From Tetrahymena elliotti 4EA (taxonomy: Eukaryota; Ciliophora; Oligohymenophorea; Hymenostomatida; Tetrahymenidae), in the NCBI GenBank assembly GCA_000231825.2, contig JH720295.1, positions 1,878,352 to 1,942,351 on the forward strand: 64,000 nt of DNA, written 5' to 3'. Position numbers and translations under genes: made by a program. Shown here piece after piece: positions 59,036 to 64,000 of the stretch. Under the pieces are notes generated by a model. It was not told where the DNA came from, did not search any database, and worked only from the letters and a program-made list of their open reading frames with translations. The stretch's first letter is position 1. Every line of letters begins with the position of its first letter.

Positions 59036-62000
59036 AAGATCTAATTATCTTTATTGATTTATTATTCGCTTACAAGGCATAAATATCTATCTAATTAAAA
59101 ATATTATAAAATAAATCTAAATTAAGATGGAATGTTCATACTTATATTAAAAACAAATAATATTAAAACTAATTTCAATTAATGTTCAAATAAAGGCTTA
59201 AAAATATTATTAATAAAAAATCTTTAAAACATGATTCCTTTTCTATAATATATTAAATAACTTAATATCAAAATACTAACTATTTTTGTAATTATCTATT
59301 AACTAAATATATATCTAATTTCCTTTTTGTTAAAATTATTTTCATTAAAATTTTATTTCATTCAACTAACTTTCTTTATTTGAGGTATTAATTTTTTAAC
59401 ATTAATTTAAAATTTTATTCTTTCTACCAAAAAACATTTTTAAATAACTAATCTATTTATTTTTCAAAAATCTGATTTTTATTTTTTATTACAATCATTT
59501 TTTCTAAAATAAATATTCAAATACCTAATTTCACTTCTGTGAGATCTATTATGAAAAAAACATGCTTTTTCACTTTCATGGATATTTAAAAAATATCTAA
59601 GAAATCCTGAGAAAGATATTTTAAATTTAAAAAGAATTACAAAAATATAAATGATCATATTTTATTATTTTTTTAAAAATAATATTAATCAAATTAATTT
59701 ATAAAACACTAACCTCTTCATTTTTAGTAATTTCTTTTTTAAATAATTAATTGCATCTATTTAAAGTATTCTATCCCTTAATTTAAAAAAATAATTAAAA
59801 AACTGAATCTCATATTTAAATTAATAATTTAGTAATTTTTAATGAAGTTTGATAATATTTTTTTGTTTTTTTTACAATAATTTGATTTTCAAAGTATTGA
59901 TAGAATTAGATCTTTATAAAAATAAGGCAAGATTCATTATTCCATTTATTGAAATCATATTTTTCCTTTTGGTAAAAATAAAAAATTGTTAGAATAAAAA
60001 TAAATACTATTATAAGCAATAAATAAATTAAAGAAAATAATTACTCTATTTCTAGTGATAAATTTTTAAGATATCTTAAGTTCTAGAATATTTTTAAAGT
60101 ATCTTGGAGCTCCTTATCATTCACATTTTATTCGCTTGAAATAAATAATAAATTCAAACCAAGAATAAGAATTCACTTTTGTTTACTTCAATTTAACTTT
60201 TAAACTTTGGAGGTTTGAGCAGTTTTTTATAAAGTTTTGTAAAAATATGGATTGAAATATATTATTTGATTTAATTTTTCGCCTAGTTTGTAAATTAATA
60301 ACAATTAAAAAAAGAAATATTAGAAATTTAAAATAATAATTATTAGATTAATTTTTCAATTATTTTTAAATTAAATTTACTGAACATTTTGAAATTCGAT
60401 GATTAAATTTTTTAATTGATCACAGTTTTCTAAGAAAAGATTTTGTTTGTATATTTCTTTATGGCTTAAATAAATAAAAGAATGTTTTTTTAAATAAATT
60501 CATAGTGTGAGTTTAATAACAAATAAAAAATTTTTCTAACTTAGAAAAATCAGTTAATTTATTTAGATGATGTGCAATGTGTAATTGTTTTCAAAATATA
60601 TTTGAAGCTCAAAATAAAAATAATATATATTGATTTTTTGATTAAAATATAAAATAAATTACTATAAACTGAGTTAAAGTTTTTAGAACTGACTACACTT
60701 TGATAAAAAATTATTTAAACAAGAAGAAACATTATTATCAAAAAAGCCTATCATATTAGTTTAACTTTTTATAATTTTAACAAATAAGAAAATATTTTCT
60801 AAAGATCAAAAAAAACAAATTAAAATTGTTGAAGAATCAAATTAAACTTGTGAAAATTAAAGAGATAATTATTTTTAATTAAAATTTAAAAAAATGATCA
60901 AAAACCATAAATAAAAATTACTTTCGTAGATAGAATCCTTAAAAACTTAATGATATATTCTAGAGAGATTTATTTTATTCAAAATTAATAGATTTGTCCT
61001 CTAAAATAAGGTAATAGCTTAGCCTTAATTAAAAATGGCCATTTAATTTGAATAAATATTAGTAAATCAACTATTTTACTTGCTACATAATTGTAAAGAT
61101 TGAAGATGAAGGCATTATAATATGGAGCTTGTTAACACTTTTGATCCTTTTTCTGTAAGAGTATCACCTTTTAAATCCCTTAAAACGTTGTTAAAATACC
61201 AATAATTATTTTTTGATGTAAAAAATATTTACTACGAAGCCATTTTTAAATTTAATGAATTTAAACCTTTACATTTAATTAAACTCAAGCCTAATTAAGA
61301 AGCCCCATCATTTTAAATTGAATTATTTCTTATTTTAAATAAATATTTGTTTTGGTTTAAGTTTTAATAAATTTAAATAAGCTTTTTACCCTAATTTAAG
61401 TTCAAAAAAATTAAGATTTTTACATCTTTGTATAGCTTATGCCAATGAAATTATTCCTTTATTGCCTATATTTTGTTTACTATTATAAAATTTGTTTTAA
61501 ATAATTAAAAATCTCAATTGATTACTTTATACAAGCTAAGTGAATACTTATTTTTTATATATTTTGCCAGCTTTAAATTAAAATTTAAAGTTTTTAAATG
61601 TCTTAACTCTCTACTAGTTTACTATATTCATATATAAAATAATAAAAGTTTAATGGTATGTAATATTCTGAATACTCCTATTTACAATGATAATAATTGG
61701 AAAGAAGATATCATCTTTGAATTAATTAGTAAATCAGTTATTTTATATTTTTCAAAAAATGTATTTAGCCTTAATTAAAATTAAAAAATTTAAATAATAT
61801 TTAATGTCAATATAATTCAACTAATATTTTACTTATCTAATTAGGAAATATTAATACATTTAGTATTTTAATTTTTTATTTTTTTTTATTCGCTATCAAT
61901 ATGAATACAATTATTGCCTAAACAGTGGCAGAATTACCTAAAAAATTATTTATGTTTTATCATAAATTTTAAATAACTTCTCTCAAATTTAAGTAAAGTT

Positions 62001-62852
62001 TATGTTACGTCATAATTTATAAATGAATGTTTTCACAGCTACAATACAAGAATTCCTTTTAAATAATTATAATTTAATGATTGATTTTCTTTAAATATTC
62101 ATTTACTTTTTATAATTCCTTTAAAAATTTTTTATCTAATGAACTTTATTTATTTTGACAATTTCCCATTTCTTTGAATCTCAAAATATAATCCTAAAAA
62201 GATTAATTTATCTTAATTTTGTGCAGAATAAAAAATTTAAATGATCAAAAAATTTATCAATAACTTTTAAAACAAACAAAAATATTTTAATTATCCATTT
62301 TTTGAAATTAAAAATCTTTTAAAGATGATAAAATCTACATCATATCCTAGGCAGATGCATTACAAAAATTTATATTTTTTTAAAACAGAATTTAATATTT
62401 AGATAAGAAATTTTGTGGTAGTTAAAAGATAAATAAAAAACAATATTTGCTTTAGAATAAATTTTTAACAACTTTTGTCTACAGCAAGTAAATTTATTTA
62501 AAAAAAAGAGTGTTTAAACCAATATACCAAATTAAATATTAGAATAATTAAACAAATATACTAAAGCCCAAAAAAATAATCAGTATATTAAGAAGAACTC
62601 AATTGATACATAAAATTCAAGAAATATCTAAATTTTAACAATTTTTGATGTGGAGTGTTTTATTAATTGGGATTTATTTGTCTTTTCTTTTAATTTATTT
62701 TGAATTTATTTCTTCAATCAATTTGTAAATTTATTTATTATATTGCTCAATTATTTACTAATTATCAATAATCAAATTATTAATTAATTATTTGTATTAA
62801 CATTTGCTACTTAGGAATAAGAATATTAACTTTATATATTAATAGATAAGAA
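59036..62852. other. Long gene-free AT-rich region
   Basis: About 3.8 kb between the carboxypeptidase gene and the RCC1-like gene. I find no conserved motif, repeat array or RNA gene. It is among the most AT-rich parts of the window. Confidence 0.6.
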
Positions 62853-64000
62853 ATGAGTGAACTCTATATTTGGGGAGGTACCATATTTATATAAGTCAAA
62901 ACAAAAATATAAGACAATCAAATTATTTAAATATAGATACAGAGTTCTTAACCTTTAAAGAAGAAAACTATTATAATAATGTGCCATTTTTACTCAATTA
63001 TCAAATTTAAATTGATTAGATTTGTATTTCAGATTAATTTGCGCTTCTACTTGATGGTAACTTTAAAATTCTCAAAAAAAAAGATAACAACATAGCTTTA
63101 AAAATTAGTTAGCAAAAAGGTTTACATAATAAATAGCAGTGATATCAAAGATAGTGTAGGAAAATTATAAATCATTGAAGATCTATGCGATATAAATAGT
63201 ATATATATTAACCACTAGAAGGAATGTTTTGCCATATCAAGTAATTGTTTAAAGTATTAAATTAATAAAATAAATGTAATAATTGGGTTCTCATACAAAC
63301 GTTAGAAGAATACATCAAATTAAATAAAAATGTGAAATAATTATAATTTAAAATAATAGGCTAAGGGGAAGTTTATATGTGGACATAAAAGAATTAGCAA
63401 CCTAAAAAGCTTGAATAGTTATCAAGAGTTTAAAAAATAGGAGTTCAATACTATTTAAATGATTTAGGACAGTTAATAGATCTCAAAACTCAACAAATAA
63501 TTAGATAAACAAACAAATTATATATTACTGATTTTTCGGATGAAGTTGAAAATTAAACAATTCTATTAACAGGTAATTTTATTTAAATATTTTATTGAAT
63601 ATTAGCTTAGGCATGTTGGCTTATGCAATCAATCAAGAATTACTATACAAAAAAATTAAAGAAAATGAAATAATTTAGAATAAAACTTTAAATATCATTT
63701 AATATTACTACAATCATCTATACTTTAAGTAGATTTATTTAGAATAAAATATCTTATTTACAAATTAAATTGGTTAATTAAAATTTTCAAATTCAAATTA
63801 GCTAATTGCTAAATATCTCTCTACCCTTTTTATTATAAATTAATCAGTAAAATAGAATTATATAGATGTATTTTATTTTTTTTGATTTAAAATTAACATA
63901 TTTCAAAAATGTTTAACTTATTTTTTAATTTTAAATAGATGAAAATGAAGTCTTCATTTTGAAAAGCAATAACTAGTTAGTAAAAGTGGATTTTTAAGAA
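62853..64000 (+). CDS. RCC1-like repeat protein, 5' part, truncated by window end
   Basis: Exons 62853-62877, 62937-63056, 63109-63246, 63306-63572, 63611-63772 and 63939-64000 (continuing) give 258 codons in frame so far. The start MSELYIWG is the usual beginning of the first RCC1 blade. Later blades show FALLLDVSKKVYIIN, IGQGEVYMW and NEVFILKSNNQLVKVD, each with the loop between two strands typical of beta-propeller repeats, though glycines are fewer than in canonical RCC1. Splice sites were set by continuity of the repeats; all introns are phase 1. RCC1 propellers act as Ran exchange factors or as protein-binding platforms; divergent versions such as this are usually the latter. The 3' end and total length are unknown. 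Confidence 0.75.

Overview
The window looks like macronuclear DNA of an oligohymenophorean ciliate, most likely Tetrahymena or a close relative. It is extremely AT-rich. In every recognisable gene TAA and TAG are read as glutamine and TGA is the only stop. Introns are AT-rich GT..AG introns of roughly 45-560 nt, not the 20-30 nt introns of Paramecium. Gene models below were built by hand with this code, and in each multi-exon model the exon lengths sum to a whole number of codons. With the standard code nearly every gene looks like rubble. No rRNA, tRNA, CRISPR, transposon or telomere repeat was found.

Layout. 1-2813: no gene. 2814-4468 (-): B-box plus PHR-domain protein. 6106-6774 (-): Rab GTPase. 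9484-40184 (+): an accessory block of three very large paralogous genes (A 9484-17305, 2034 aa; B 23042-33020, 2632 aa; C 33804-40184, 1524 aa) encoding TBC (Rab-GAP fold) proteins. Between A and B sit three tandem copies of a degenerate kinesin motor (17856-18995, 19689-20135, 20653-21786). 40646-42660 (+): single-pass membrane protein with a Q/N-rich tail. 43280-44760: tandem repeat of about 315 bp. 45655-46557 (+): secreted or type I membrane Cys protein. 47535-49616 (+): membrane protein with a Cys-rich region and an esterase-like domain lacking the catalytic serine. 51711-54137 (-): four-TM protein with a long Q/N-rich tail. 56747-59035 (+): MATCAP-type (DUF1704) zinc carboxypeptidase, predicted to detyrosinate tubulin. 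62853-end (+): RCC1-like repeat protein, cut by the window edge.

Themes. Several genes point to membrane traffic (a Rab, three TBC proteins) and microtubules (kinesin motors, a tubulin carboxypeptidase). Many look like divergent or catalytically altered family members. The TBC proteins keep the glutamine finger but lack the arginine finger. The kinesins keep the P-loop but lose switch I and II. The esterase lacks its nucleophile. Gene B has expanded a C-terminal module from one copy to about six.

The most unusual non-coding signal is in introns. Three long introns hold a run of four or more G followed, 93-97 bp later, by a run of four or more C, and a fourth has a weaker version. This is the arrangement expected if a DNA segment bounded by M-element-like polypurine tracts (A5G5 type) was excised during macronuclear development, leaving about 45 bp on each side.
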